Assembly (NCBI GenBank): GCA_902571095.1
Contig: CACGAV010000005.1
Span: 1-50,237, forward strand
DNA from: an uncultured Pelagibacteraceae bacterium
GTDB lineage: Bacteria; Pseudomonadota; Alphaproteobacteria; Pelagibacterales; Pelagibacteraceae
DNA length: 50,237 nucleotides
Direction: 5' to 3'
The notes under the pieces are model-generated. The model saw only the letters and a program-made list of their open reading frames with translations. It ran no database searches and was not told where the DNA came from. A program made the translations under genes and the position numbers. This document shows positions 32,852 through 46,445 of this stretch, in pieces (positions within the stretch are counted from its first letter, which is position 1; each line of letters begins with the position of its first letter).

Positions 32852-33976
32852 TTATCCAATAGTTTGATCTTTATGTATTTTGCAGCTCATTGCGATACCA
32901 AGCCCTATCATTATAGCCATCATTGAAGATCCACCATAAGATAATATTGGAAGTGGGGCACCTACTATTGGAACCAAGCCTAAAACCATCCCCATATTGA
33001 TTGCGACGTATGTAAAAAAAGCAGTAGCAAAACTATAACAATATAACTTACCAAAAGTGTCTCTCACAATATTCCCAATGTGAACTAGTCTGTAAGTTAT
33101 TATTATGTATAAAAGCAAAATTATACAGGAACCAAAAAAACCAAATTCCTCTGAGAATAGAGTAAATATAAAATCAGTATGTTTTTCAGGTAAATAATCT
33201 AAATAGCTTTGCGAACCATTTAAAAAACCTTTTCCAAACAGTCCGCCCGATCCTATTGCAATTTTAGACTGAGTAATTTGATATCCTGCACCAAGCGGAT
33301 CTCTTCCTGGATCAAAAAAAGTAAGAATTCTTGCCTTTTGATATGGTTTTAAAAATGACACCGCTACAGGGGCAATAGCAATAAAAGCTATACTGAGATA
33401 AGCAAAAAATTTAAATTTTACTCCTGAAAGCCAAATAACAATTATTCCACCTACTCCTATTAAGAAAGCAGTACCAAGATCAGGTTGAGTAATTACTAAT
33501 ATTACTGGAAAGATTAATGCCAATATGGGTTGAATTAAATATCTGGTTCTATTCACATCACCAGTTGAAATTCTATGATAATACTTTGCCAAGAATAAAA
33601 TCAACGCTATTTTCATTAATTCTGATGGTTGAAGATTTATAAAATATAAATCAAGCCACCTTTGCGATCCGGATGCAGTTAAACCAATATACTTTACAAA
33701 TATTAATAAAATAAGAATCAATAAGTAAATAATTGTACTTGAGTTATACCAAAAGTTTGATTGAAAAAAAGAAACTACGATAAATAGACCAAAAAAAACT
33801 AAAAATCTTAATATATGACTCTTAGTATGATATGCAAATTGTCCTCCATCTGTAGAATACATCGCAAACATACTTATAATTCCTATTATCAAAACTGAAA
33901 AAAATAAAATTGGATCTAAAGAAAAGATTTTATCTCTTAAAGTTAAGTGGGATTGTATTGATCCAGTTTTAAACAT
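32852..33976 (-). CDS. rodA: RodA peptidoglycan glycosyltransferase / rod-shape protein
   Basis: A 374-residue SEDS-family protein with about ten membrane segments. It has the signature blocks LQPSELMKIALILFLAKYY, QPDLGTAFLIGVGGIIVIW and LPILSYGGSSMMAIMIGLGI. It polymerises glycan strands in the elongasome with PBP2. Start overlaps mrdA by one base, completing the mreB-mreC-mreD-mrdA-rodA order. Confidence 0.95.
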   Translation of the reverse strand: MFKTGSIQSHLTLRDKIFSLDPILFFSVLIIGIISMFAMYSTDGGQFAYHTKSHILRFLVFFGLFIVVSFFQSNFWYNSSTIIYLLILILLIFVKYIGLTASGSQRWLDLYFINLQPSELMKIALILFLAKYYHRISTGDVNRTRYLIQPILALIFPVILVITQPDLGTAFLIGVGGIIVIWLSGVKFKFFAYLSIAFIAIAPVAVSFLKPYQKARILTFFDPGRDPLGAGYQITQSKIAIGSGGLFGKGFLNGSQSYLDYLPEKHTDFIFTLFSEEFGFFGSCIILLLYIIITYRLVHIGNIVRDTFGKLYCYSFATAFFTYVAINMGMVLGLVPIVGAPLPILSYGGSSMMAIMIGLGIAMSCKIHKDQTIG

Positions 33977-35910
33977 TATGCGATATATCCTTTGCTATAT
34001 ATTGACTCTCTTAAATCATGTTTTTCTAAAACTTTCTTAATAACTTTTTTTGCAATGGGAGCTGCGCTTTTACTTCCTGAACCACCATGTTCAATTACAA
34101 CACTTATTGAGTATCGTGGATCCTTATAAGGAGCAAAGGCAACAAAAAGAGCATGGTCACGATCTTCATATGGTAAATCTTCATTTTTAACTTCAAGCTC
34201 CCTTTGTTTTGCGGTAAATCTTTTAACCTGTGAAGTTCCAGTCTTTCCTGCGAAAACAAATTTATCTTTTGTTAGTCTTGATCCATATGATGTTCCTCCA
34301 GGTTCATTTGTAGCTCCATAAAGGGCATCCTGTACAAATTTAATATTTTCTGGATTCCTAAATAAACTTTTGTATTTATATTTGGCAATAAAGTCATAAA
34401 GACTTTCAACATCACCTGAAAATAATTTTTTATCCTCAATAAATTGGTTTAAATCATCGAAATTATCTTTTTCATTATTATTCAAAATTATTCTTGGTTT
34501 AATTTTAAAACCACCGTTTGCTATTTGTGCAGTCATCAAACATAATTGTAATGGAGAGCTTTGCCAATATCCTTGACCTATTCCAGCATGCAAGGTTTCT
34601 CCTAAATACCAATTTTTCCCAATATTTTTTTTCTTCCAACTTGTGTTTGGAACAACTCCAGATCTTTCTTCTATTAGATTTTCTAAAACATCTTGTCCTA
34701 AGCCAAATTTTTTTGCAGTTTCAGATAGCCGATCGATACCTAAAAGTCTAGAAACCTCATAAAAATATATATCACAAGATTGTTTGATAGCCTCTCTCAT
34801 ATCCATAAAACCGTGACCCTTTTTTTTCCAACAATGAAATTTTTCTCCGTATAGCTCGATTGATCCTTTGCACTGAATTACTTTTTTTGGATTATAAACA
34901 TCATTCTCCAGAGCACTTATTGCTGATAATGTTTTGATTGTAGAACCTGGGGGATAAAGACCGGCAATAGCTTTATTAATCAATGGTTTGTCTCTATTCT
35001 TTAATAATGTATTCCAACTTTTTCCATCAATTCCATGAACAAATTTATTTGGGTCGAACACAGGCGAAGAGACCATAGAAATAATATCGCCTCTATAAAT
35101 ATCCATCACACAAATTGCACCAGACTTTCCTTTAAGCAATTTTGAAGATATTTCCTGAACTTCTAAGTCTAGAGTTGTTCTAAAATTTTCACCTGCTTTT
35201 CCTGGGTCAATTGATATTTCTCTAATTCTTTTTCCAAAAGCGTTAACTTCATATCTTTTGTATCCAACATCACCAATAACTTTTGAGTCTAAAGTGTTTT
35301 CTAGTCCAGTTTTTCCAATTCTTGTTCCTGCAGCAATTTTATTCTTTAAATATTCTTTTGTTTTTAAATCTTTTTTGCTTGCTTTAGAAACATATCCAAT
35401 TATGTGAGCTGATGACGGCTCTTTATAAAGTCTAGCAACTGAAACTACCGGTTCCGCACCTTGTAACTCATGTAAAAATAAATTAATTCTTGAAAATTCC
35501 GACCAAGTTAAGTTATCAGATACAATTATGGGATCCCAGGGCTTTTGTGAATTAATTTTTTTTCTAATTTTTGAAACATTTTTTTCTGTCAATTCTAAAA
35601 TATTTTTTAATCTAAAAAGCAAAACTTCCAAATTTTCAGAATTTTCAGGAACAATATGAAGTTGGTAGACCTGTTTGTTTGATGCTATTTCTTTTCCAAA
35701 ATAGTCTTTTATTAAACCACGTGGAGGTGAAAATTTCCACTCTCTAAATCTATTCTTATCAGATAAAGTTTTATATTTTTTACTCTCATTTATTTGTAAA
35801 GAAATTAGTCTTCCTACAATGCCTAAAACTATAACTGCTTTTGCAGCTGAAATGATAAACATTCTTCTACCAATTAATCTAACCTTGCTTTCTCCTGTAG
35901 ATCTAATCAT
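33976..35910 (-). CDS. mrdA: Penicillin-binding protein 2 (elongasome transpeptidase)
   Basis: A 644-residue class B PBP. It has an N-terminal membrane anchor (about 17-40), a dimerisation domain with LIKDYFGKEIASNKQVYQLH, and a transpeptidase domain with Ser323 in PPGSTIK (SxxK), the SCD motif in IKQSCDIYFYE and KTG in FAGKTGTSQVKRF. It crosslinks peptidoglycan on the periplasmic side during side-wall growth. It overlaps mreD by 8 bases. Confidence 0.95.
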   Translation of the reverse strand: MIRSTGESKVRLIGRRMFIISAAKAVIVLGIVGRLISLQINESKKYKTLSDKNRFREWKFSPPRGLIKDYFGKEIASNKQVYQLHIVPENSENLEVLLFRLKNILELTEKNVSKIRKKINSQKPWDPIIVSDNLTWSEFSRINLFLHELQGAEPVVSVARLYKEPSSAHIIGYVSKASKKDLKTKEYLKNKIAAGTRIGKTGLENTLDSKVIGDVGYKRYEVNAFGKRIREISIDPGKAGENFRTTLDLEVQEISSKLLKGKSGAICVMDIYRGDIISMVSSPVFDPNKFVHGIDGKSWNTLLKNRDKPLINKAIAGLYPPGSTIKTLSAISALENDVYNPKKVIQCKGSIELYGEKFHCWKKKGHGFMDMREAIKQSCDIYFYEVSRLLGIDRLSETAKKFGLGQDVLENLIEERSGVVPNTSWKKKNIGKNWYLGETLHAGIGQGYWQSSPLQLCLMTAQIANGGFKIKPRIILNNNEKDNFDDLNQFIEDKKLFSGDVESLYDFIAKYKYKSLFRNPENIKFVQDALYGATNEPGGTSYGSRLTKDKFVFAGKTGTSQVKRFTAKQRELEVKNEDLPYEDRDHALFVAFAPYKDPRYSISVVIEHGGSGSKSAAPIAKKVIKKVLEKHDLRESIYSKGYIA

Positions 35911-36418
35911 GTAACCTCAGTGATATTGTTTTTTTATACAATTCAAATATACCCCAAAAAAAAGGATATAAAATAAAAGTAAAAAGAGTATTATAGAATA
36001 CCGAAGTGTATCCCGTGTTCATTTCTGTAAAATTGTTTATTAGATAGAAAGAAATTAAATTTCCAATTACAACAGCAAATATAAATGTAAACCAATCTGT
36101 AAATATTGTAGGCCTTACTGTTGCATTCCTAACGTAGGCAGCTACTAAGGTTACAAATAAATACGATAGTGCGCTTGTTCCAAGAGGTAAACTTAAAACA
36201 ACATCGTTAATTATCCCACATAGGAAAACAAAACCATAACCTAAAATTGATGGATCTCTTAAAATCCAATAATAAATTATTATAAATTGAAGGTTAAATG
36301 AAAATATTTCCCATAAATAAAACTGAGTGTGAAATTCAGAGATACATATAAAAATCAAAAGTATAAGAGGAACTAATCGTAAAAAATTTTGTCTAAAGTT
36401 TTTAATACTTATAGCCAT
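35903..36418 (-). CDS. mreD: Rod-shape protein MreD
   Basis: A 171-residue, very hydrophobic protein with about five to six membrane segments. The IIYYWILRDPSILGYGFVFL and GIINDVVLSLPLGTSALSYL blocks (with the conserved G-x-x-x-D) match MreD. It links MreC, PBP2 and RodA in the elongasome. It ends 8 bases inside mrdA and follows mreC with no spacer. Confidence 0.9.
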   Translation of the reverse strand: MAISIKNFRQNFLRLVPLILLIFICISEFHTQFYLWEIFSFNLQFIIIYYWILRDPSILGYGFVFLCGIINDVVLSLPLGTSALSYLFVTLVAAYVRNATVRPTIFTDWFTFIFAVVIGNLISFYLINNFTEMNTGYTSVFYNTLFTFILYPFFWGIFELYKKTISLRLHD

Positions 36419-37273
36419 TTAATTTGCCTCGTTATCAGTTTCTTTTTGAAGAATAACGTTTACAAGAACAATTTGATTTGGATCAGAATACAGCATTGCT
36501 GCAATTCTATTCCCATCAAATGTTACTTGTCCGACTGGAATACCAGATGATAGGACTCCATCTTTGCCAGATGTGTATACTTTGCTCTCAGAATTAAATT
36601 CAAAATTTTTAGGTAAATATTCCAGAATTGGCTTATCTTTGCCAATACCAGTAAGTATTGCCTGGTCTCCGTTTGGAGATATCATGACAGGAATTCTGCT
36701 ATTAAGATCGTTTAATAATAAAATTCTCGATGATAAAAAATTCACTTCTACAATTCTTCCGACTAAATTTCCTCCGCTTAACACTGGCATACCCATTTTT
36801 ATACCTGAGTTCCCCCCTTTGTTAATAATTACAGAGTTCAAATAAGGGCTATTTTTATCTAATAAAATTTTAGCCCCAACAGAGGTAAAAGAGGTTTCTT
36901 TTTCAAGTTTAATTATTTCTTGTAATTGTTTATTTTCTGTTTGTAAGTAAGTCGAAGATAACTGCTCTTTTTTAAGTTTTTTAATTTCCTCTTTTAACTC
37001 TTCATTTTCTTTATAAAGAAAAATATGATTTACAAAAAAATCTTTGGTTGCTGATGAAAACTTAATTGGAGAAGAACTTATTGCTGATATTCTGTAAATA
37101 CCATCATTAAAAATGCTTCTTAAAACCTTAATTGGTTTTAAATTACTTGCGTCTAAAATAAATATTAATAAAGAAATTAATATTAATACGAAAAGTGAAA
37201 ATTTTTGTCTTGTCCCCTTTTGTAGAAGGGCAGATCGAATGGCTATTCCAAAATCATCTCGACTTGTTGACAT
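36419..37273 (-). CDS. mreC: Rod-shape protein MreC
   Basis: A 284-residue protein with one N-terminal membrane segment (LFVLILISLLIFILDA near 25-40), a coiled coil (about 88-120, KENEELKEEIKKLKKEQL) and a beta-rich periplasmic domain with NKGGNSGIKMGMPVLSGGNL and VGRIVEVNFLSSRILLLNDL. This is the MreC architecture. It scaffolds the elongation complex. It lies 16 bases after mreB. Confidence 0.94.
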   Translation of the reverse strand: MSTSRDDFGIAIRSALLQKGTRQKFSLFVLILISLLIFILDASNLKPIKVLRSIFNDGIYRISAISSSPIKFSSATKDFFVNHIFLYKENEELKEEIKKLKKEQLSSTYLQTENKQLQEIIKLEKETSFTSVGAKILLDKNSPYLNSVIINKGGNSGIKMGMPVLSGGNLVGRIVEVNFLSSRILLLNDLNSRIPVMISPNGDQAILTGIGKDKPILEYLPKNFEFNSESKVYTSGKDGVLSSGIPVGQVTFDGNRIAAMLYSDPNQIVLVNVILQKETDNEAN

Positions 37274-37289
37274 TGTTTAACACAATATA

Positions 37290-39891
<2,602 letters not shown>

Positions 39892-39910
39892 TTTTCTTTA
39901 TTTTGGTGTT

Positions 39911-39932
39911 ACGCATAATACAATTTATGCGT
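39911..39932 (-). repeat. Inverted repeat between ilvC and leuA
   Basis: ACGCATAA (39911-39918) pairs with TTATGCGT (39925-39932) around a 6-base loop, in the 92-base ilvC-leuA spacer. There is no T tract on the minus strand. It could be an RNA processing hairpin or an operator; evidence is limited to the symmetry. Confidence 0.4.
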
Positions 39933-39983
39933 TAATTTGCAAAATAATTATTTAAAAATTAAAAAATTTCGAACTAGATTAGC

Positions 39984-41006
<1,023 letters not shown>

Positions 41007-41018
41007 CTAATTCCCTCG

Positions 41019-41567
41019 CTATTTAAATATTTCAGAGCCTCTAGTCATTGCAACAGCACCAGTTCTTGAAGTACTAACTAATCCAAGCGGGCTAAGTATC
41101 TCGATTAGTTTATCAATCTCTCTTCTTAAAGCAGTTACTTGAATAACAAAAGAGTTTTTTGATTTATCTAATATGAAAGAATTATATTTTTTGCATACTT
41201 TTCGTGCTTTATCCCTATTTTTCTTGGATGAAACAACTTTAAATAATGCTAATTCTTTAAACAAAATATTAGGATCATTTCTTTTAAAATCAGCAACTTT
41301 ATGAACTGGTATTAGTTTCTTTAATTGAAGTTTAATTTGCTCAATTACTGAAGGGGTACCAGAAGTGACTATAGTTATTCTTGATATATGTTTTTTTTTA
41401 TCAACTTCTGCTACAGCTAATGACTCTATATTATAACCTCTACCTGAAAATAAACCTACGACTCTTGCTAAAACTCCAGCTTCATTATCAACCCATACAA
41501 CAATTATGTGGTGCTCAGATTTTCCAAGTTTTCCAGGTTCGCTGTATGCCGATTTTGATTTTGCCAT
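41019..41567 (-). CDS. ilvH: Acetolactate synthase small (regulatory) subunit
   Basis: A 182-residue protein with an N-terminal ACT domain (HIIVVWVDNEAGVLARVVGL, FSGRGYNIESLAVAEVD) that binds valine, and the C-terminal domain RREIDKLIEILSPLGLVSTS RTGAVAM. It stimulates and confers feedback on IlvB. Its ATG overlaps the ilvB stop by one base. It has a 20-residue N-terminal extension before the ACT domain. Confidence 0.95.
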   Translation of the reverse strand: MAKSKSAYSEPGKLGKSEHHIIVVWVDNEAGVLARVVGLFSGRGYNIESLAVAEVDKKKHISRITIVTSGTPSVIEQIKLQLKKLIPVHKVADFKRNDPNILFKELALFKVVSSKKNRDKARKVCKKYNSFILDKSKNSFVIQVTALRREIDKLIEILSPLGLVSTSRTGAVAMTRGSEIFK

Positions 41568-43339
41568 TATACTAATGTTTTTCCTTCGTCTGAGACTTCT
41601 TCTTTATCATCTTCAGGACCTAAAAGCATTTGGTTGTGTGGTTTTCCAGATGGTATCATTGGAAAGCAATTCTCAGCAGGATCTACTCTACAATCAAAAA
41701 TAACTGGTTCTTTTACATTAATCATTTCATTTATTTTATCATCTAATTCTTCTGGTTTTGTTGCTTGTATTCCAACACATCCATATGCTTGTGCTAATTT
41801 AACAAAATCAGGTAAAGCTGCGGTATAACTTTCAGAATAATTTTTTTCATGTAAAAGTTCTTGCCATTGTCTTACCATCCCCATGTACTGGTTGTTTAAA
41901 ATGAATATTTTAATCGGTAATTTGTATTGAACTGCAGTAGACATTTCTTGCATGGTCATTAAAACAGATGCTTCTCCAGCAATATCTATAACTAGTTTAT
42001 CTGGGTGGGCAATTTGAACTCCTACTGCGGCTGGTAAACCATATCCCATTGTGCCAAGCCCACCTGATGTCATCCACCTGTTAGGTTTATTAAATTTATA
42101 ATGTTGCGCAGCCCACATTTGATGCTGTCCTACCTCAGTTGTTATAAAAGTATCTTTATTCTTTGATAATTCATAAAGTCTCTGTACCGCATATTGTGGT
42201 TTGATAACCTCTTTACTATTTTTAAAGTTTAAAGATTTTTTTTGTCTCCACTTATCAATGTCATTCCACCATTTTGAAATATTTTGTTTATTAGAGTTTA
42301 AAAAATCTTTATGTTTTTCTTTTATTCTTTTATTTAAAGCTTTTAAAAAACTGCCAACATCACTCACAATTGCTAAATCTACTTTAATATTTTTACCAAT
42401 AGATGATGGATCAATATCCACATGAATTTTTTTTGACTTAGGTGAAAATTCATCTACTTTTCCGGTTATTCTATCATCAAACCTTGCTCCGATATTTATC
42501 ATAAGGTCACAACTGTACATAGAATTGTTTGCCTCATATGTTCCGTGCATTCCCAGCATTCCTAAAAATAAAGGATCGTCTCCAGGGTAAGCGCCGAGAC
42601 CTTGTAAAGTAGATGTTATTGGGAAACCAGTTAATGAAACAAGTTCTCGTAATGATTTACTTGCCTCAGGACCAGAATTAATTACGCCTCCTCCAGTATA
42701 AAAAATTGGTTTTGATGACTTCTTCATCAAATTTATAACTTTGTCTAAATCACTAGGGCTTATTTTTCCATTTGGTCTAGATTTTCCATTTAGTTTTTTC
42801 TTATTTGAACTTTTTAAAACAAAATTTGTTTTTTTGAATTGAATATCTTTTGGTATATCAACTAAAACTGGTCCAGGTCTACCAGTTGTTGCAACTTCAA
42901 ATGCTAAATTCATAACTTTAGCTAAATCATTTACATCTTTAACTAACCAGTTATGTTTTGTGCAAGGTCGGGTGATTCCAGTTGTGTCACATTCTTGAAA
43001 TGCATCTGTTCCGATTAAATGTGTTGGGACTTGACCGCTTATGCAGACTAACGGAACTGAATCCATATATGCATCTGTAAGAGCCGTCACAGCGTTTGTC
43101 GCTCCAGGTCCAGAAGTAACTAATAAAACTCCAGGCTTTCCAGATGAACGTGCGTATCCTTCAGCTGCATGTCCTGCTCCCTGTTCATGACGTGCTAGAA
43201 TATGTTTTATTGTTTTATGGTTTTTAAGCTCATCATAAATTGGTAATACTGCTCCGCCTGGATATCCAAATATATGCTCGACTTTATGATGCTCTAAAAC
43301 TTTAAAAACTATTTCAGCGCCAGATATTAATTTTCCCAT
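41567..43339 (-). CDS. ilvB: Acetolactate synthase large (catalytic) subunit
   Basis: A 590-residue ThDP enzyme. The activating Glu lies in LARHEQGAGHAAEGYARSSG, the FAD region includes PVLVDIPKDIQFKK, and the ThDP motif runs from IDIAGEASVLMTMQEMST to NNQYMGMVRQWQELLHEKNY. In the usual GDGS..N motif, the position after Gly is Glu here (AGEAS), a deviation from the Asp found in most homologues that may be worth checking. It makes acetolactate from pyruvate. It lies 30 bases after miaA. Confidence 0.95.
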   Translation of the reverse strand: MGKLISGAEIVFKVLEHHKVEHIFGYPGGAVLPIYDELKNHKTIKHILARHEQGAGHAAEGYARSSGKPGVLLVTSGPGATNAVTALTDAYMDSVPLVCISGQVPTHLIGTDAFQECDTTGITRPCTKHNWLVKDVNDLAKVMNLAFEVATTGRPGPVLVDIPKDIQFKKTNFVLKSSNKKKLNGKSRPNGKISPSDLDKVINLMKKSSKPIFYTGGGVINSGPEASKSLRELVSLTGFPITSTLQGLGAYPGDDPLFLGMLGMHGTYEANNSMYSCDLMINIGARFDDRITGKVDEFSPKSKKIHVDIDPSSIGKNIKVDLAIVSDVGSFLKALNKRIKEKHKDFLNSNKQNISKWWNDIDKWRQKKSLNFKNSKEVIKPQYAVQRLYELSKNKDTFITTEVGQHQMWAAQHYKFNKPNRWMTSGGLGTMGYGLPAAVGVQIAHPDKLVIDIAGEASVLMTMQEMSTAVQYKLPIKIFILNNQYMGMVRQWQELLHEKNYSESYTAALPDFVKLAQAYGCVGIQATKPEELDDKINEMINVKEPVIFDCRVDPAENCFPMIPSGKPHNQMLLGPEDDKEEVSDEGKTLV

Positions 43340-43369
43340 AAATATAATCTATCTTAGGAAAATTTTGGG

Positions 43370-44293
43370 TCAAGTTTTAGATAAATAAGTTAGAATTTTT
43401 TTTCTTAAATCAAGATAATTCGTATCAGTAAATTGGTTCCAATCCTTCATCTGGCCTCTTTGCCAGGTATATTGCCTTTTAGCATATTGGCGAGTTCTGA
43501 TTAGAACTCTATCTTTTAGATTTTTAAGAGTGATAGATTTTTGCAAATATAAACCAATTTCATAAATACCTATTATCGAGTTTGCAGAAATATGAGAGGC
43601 AGGCACGAAAAATTTTTTATTATATTTTCTTACTTCATCTAGGGCGCCTTTTTTTAACATTTGGATAAATCTACTATTTATTTTTTTTTCTAAATCGTCT
43701 TTTGGAGGTAACAGACATAACTTAATAAAGTCAGATGAATTAAAGTATTTTTTATTTTCTTTATTTTGCCATTCCTTTAAAGTTAAACCTGTTCCCTCGT
43801 AAACTGAAATAGCTCTTGAAACGCGTTGAATATCATTTCTATTTATACCTTCAAAAATTGTTGGGTTTTTTTTATGATAATGATTTCCCATCGTCCATCT
43901 TCCAATAGGATTTAAATAAGAATAATCTAATTTTTTTACTTTTGGTATTTTAACTAAACCTTCAATTAATGCTCTAAAGTAAAGTCCGGTACCACCAACT
44001 ACAATGGGAGTTTTATTTTTTTTTTTTATCTCTTTTATTTTTTTTGCTACTAACTTACACCATTTGCCTACTGAAAAAGTATTCTTTGCTGATATGAAAC
44101 CATAAAAATGATGTTTAATTTCACTTTTATCTGGCCGCGCAGAGAGTATTTTAATTTCTTTATAAACTTGCATGCTATCAGCATTAATAATTTCTCCATT
44201 ATATTTTTTGGCAATATCAATAGCCAATTTTGACTTACCTGATGCAGTTGGTCCGAATAATAGTATTATTTTTTTTTTATATTTTTTTAACAA
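43370..44293 (-). CDS. miaA: tRNA dimethylallyltransferase MiaA
   Basis: A 307-residue enzyme with P-loop LFGPTASGKSKLAIDIAKKY, the DSMQVYKEIKILSARP dimethylallyl-acceptor block, VVGGTGLYFRALIEGL and the C-terminal RTRQYAKRQYTWQRGQ. It puts an isopentenyl group on A37 of tRNAs reading UNN codons. It sits between degP (4 bases) and ilvB. Confidence 0.96.
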   Translation of the reverse strand: MLKKYKKKIILLFGPTASGKSKLAIDIAKKYNGEIINADSMQVYKEIKILSARPDKSEIKHHFYGFISAKNTFSVGKWCKLVAKKIKEIKKKNKTPIVVGGTGLYFRALIEGLVKIPKVKKLDYSYLNPIGRWTMGNHYHKKNPTIFEGINRNDIQRVSRAISVYEGTGLTLKEWQNKENKKYFNSSDFIKLCLLPPKDDLEKKINSRFIQMLKKGALDEVRKYNKKFFVPASHISANSIIGIYEIGLYLQKSITLKNLKDRVLIRTRQYAKRQYTWQRGQMKDWNQFTDTNYLDLRKKILTYLSKT

Positions 44294-44297
44294 ACTT

Positions 44298-45383
44298 TTA
44301 CTTTTTAAATTCTTTAGCTGACTCCATTCTGCCCAGAGTAAATTTTAATGTTACCAGCTTTTTTTCTCTCCAAACTTTAATTGTAACTTTTTTGTTTGGT
44401 TTGGTATTTGCAACAACCTTGGGAAGATTTCTCATTGTTTTAATTTTTTGTCCATCAAATTCTAAAACTATATCTCCGCTTTTCATCCCACCTTTATCAG
44501 CTGGACTTCCCTCTGATACGCCTCCAATGAACGCGCCAGTTTTTTCTTTCAATCCTGCTACCATTGCCATCTCATCTGTAACTTCCTGAATTCTTACACC
44601 AAGCCAGCCTCTTTTTGTTTCTCCAAATTTAATTAATTGATCAATTATAGTTGATGCATAATTAGCAGGTATTGCAAAACCTATTCCACTACTTGCGCCT
44701 GAAGGACTTATGATTGCAGTATTTATGCCAATGACATCACCTGCGGTGTTAAATAATGGTCCTCCTGAATTTCCTTGATTAATTGATGCATCAGTTTGTA
44801 TGAAGTCGTCATAACGTGTTAAATTTATATCTCGATTTCTTGCAGAAATTATACCTGATGTGACTGTCCCACCTAATCCAAAAGGATTTCCAATTGCAAC
44901 CACCCAGTCGCCAACCCTAGATTTATCTGAGTTACCAAAATTAACAGTTTTAAAACTATTTGAAGAATTAATTTTTAATACTGCAATATCCGAATAAGGA
45001 TCTGAACCCAAAACTTTTGCCTTAAATTCTTTATTATCTACTCTTACAATTATGTCATCAGCATTTGCTATTACATGATTATTGGTAACAACTATTCCAT
45101 CTTTTTTAATTATAAAGCCAGATCCTAAAGATGTAGCTTTTCTTTCTGTTGGCCTATCAAATTCTTTGAACATCTCGCCAAATGGTGAACCCGGTGGAAA
45201 CTGAAATGGAAATGGTGTGGCTTGAGTTTTAATTGTTTGAGTGGTTGAAATATTAACCACAGATGGCATAAGTTCCTCTGCGAGGTCTGCGAAAGAATTT
45301 GGAATTGTTTTAGCTAACGAGTTTGCGTTAATTATAAAAATTATAATTAAAGTTTTTAAAACTAATTTTTTAAAAAAATTCAT
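44298..45383 (-). CDS. DegP/DegQ-type periplasmic serine protease with one PDZ domain
   Basis: A 361-residue HtrA protease. A signal or anchor sequence is at 7-20. The catalytic triad is His103 (NNHVIA), Asp132 (SDIAVL) and Ser206 (GNSGGPLF). One PDZ domain follows (GWLGVRIQEVTDEMAMVAGL to about 350). One PDZ instead of two makes it DegS-like in layout, but the neighbours hflK/hflC point to general envelope quality control. The start overlaps DUF2065 by 4 bases. Confidence 0.94.
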   Translation of the reverse strand: MNFFKKLVLKTLIIIFIINANSLAKTIPNSFADLAEELMPSVVNISTTQTIKTQATPFPFQFPPGSPFGEMFKEFDRPTERKATSLGSGFIIKKDGIVVTNNHVIANADDIIVRVDNKEFKAKVLGSDPYSDIAVLKINSSNSFKTVNFGNSDKSRVGDWVVAIGNPFGLGGTVTSGIISARNRDINLTRYDDFIQTDASINQGNSGGPLFNTAGDVIGINTAIISPSGASSGIGFAIPANYASTIIDQLIKFGETKRGWLGVRIQEVTDEMAMVAGLKEKTGAFIGGVSEGSPADKGGMKSGDIVLEFDGQKIKTMRNLPKVVANTKPNKKVTIKVWREKKLVTLKFTLGRMESAKEFKK

Positions 45384-45568
45384 TGTTTATAAATATACCA
45401 AATTATTATAAAACCAGTTATTGTAAAAACTGAACCCATAAATCTTAAATTATTTGAAGAAGTATTTACAATTAATTTAGACATATTCTTGATTTTTGAC
45501 GGAAACAAGGCGCATAAAAGACCTTCAACAAACAAGACTAAACCAATGGCAAAAATAAACTCTTTCAT
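45380..45568 (-). CDS. DUF2065 family membrane protein
   Basis: A 62-residue protein with two membrane helices (FIFAIGLVLFVEGLLCALFP and RFMGSVFTITGFIIIWYIYK). This is the DUF2065 pattern, often found next to hflC. Function unknown. It lies 10 bases after hflC and overlaps degP by 4 bases. Confidence 0.88.
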   Translation of the reverse strand: MKEFIFAIGLVLFVEGLLCALFPSKIKNMSKLIVNTSSNNLRFMGSVFTITGFIIIWYIYKQ

Positions 45569-45578
45569 GCCTTAGTTT

Positions 45579-46445
45579 TTATTGTTTTTTTTTAATTCCT
45601 GTTTTGCCGAAAAATTTAAAGAAATCACTATCAGGGGATAATATCATAGAAGTATCACCGCCTATGAGTGCTTTTTCATAGGATTGCATCGCTCTATAGA
45701 AACCAAAAAATTGAGGGTCTCTTCCGAAGGCATCTGCAAAAATTTTGTTTCTTTTTCCATCACCTTCTCCTCTCATAATTTCTGACTCTTTGTTTGCATT
45801 AGCCAATATAACTGTAACTTCTTTGTCAGCGGTAGAAGTTATTTTGGCTGCCATCTCAGCTCCTTGAGCTCTGAACTCTTTAGCTTCTCGCTCTCTTTCT
45901 GTTTGCATTCTTTTAAAGATTGCTTCGCTATTGGCTTGAGGTAAATCAGCTCGTTTAATTCTTACATCTACTATTGTAATACCAAAATTTTGAGCTTCAG
46001 TATTAACATCGTTTTGAATTGTTCCCATATGTACTGCTCTATCGGTTGATAATAATGTTGCAAGTTCTTGGGTTCCTAATACACTTCTAATTCTTGAATT
46101 AATTATCGTAGCCAATCTCGATCTCGCAACTCTTTCGTTTCCTACTGAAATATAAAATTTTAACGGATCAACTATTTTAAATCTTGCGAAAGCATCGACT
46201 ATCAATCTTTTTTGGTCTGCTGCAATAACTTCTTCTGGTGGATTGTCTAAATTTAAAACTCTTCTATCTAAATAAACAACGTTCTGTATAAATGGAATCT
46301 TAACATTCAAACCTGGCTTAGTTATAATTTTTTTTGGATCACCAAACTGTAATACAATAGCTTGGTTTACTTCTTGCACAACAAAAAGAGCTTGATAAGC
46401 AGCAACTGCTATAACTACTATAATAGGAATTAATATTTTTTTCAT
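45579..46445 (-). CDS. hflC: HflC, FtsH-modulating band-7 protein
   Basis: A 288-residue SPFH/band-7 protein with an N-terminal membrane anchor (MKKILIPIIVVIAVAAYQAL) and FVVQEVNQAIVLQFGDPKKI, then the HflC-type LNLDNPPEEVIAADQKRLIV and a long helical region (TEREREAKEFRAQGAEMAAK). With HflK it forms a membrane complex that restrains the FtsH protease. Overlaps hflK by 4 bases. Confidence 0.95.
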   Translation of the reverse strand: MKKILIPIIVVIAVAAYQALFVVQEVNQAIVLQFGDPKKIITKPGLNVKIPFIQNVVYLDRRVLNLDNPPEEVIAADQKRLIVDAFARFKIVDPLKFYISVGNERVARSRLATIINSRIRSVLGTQELATLLSTDRAVHMGTIQNDVNTEAQNFGITIVDVRIKRADLPQANSEAIFKRMQTEREREAKEFRAQGAEMAAKITSTADKEVTVILANANKESEIMRGEGDGKRNKIFADAFGRDPQFFGFYRAMQSYEKALIGGDTSMILSPDSDFFKFFGKTGIKKKQ

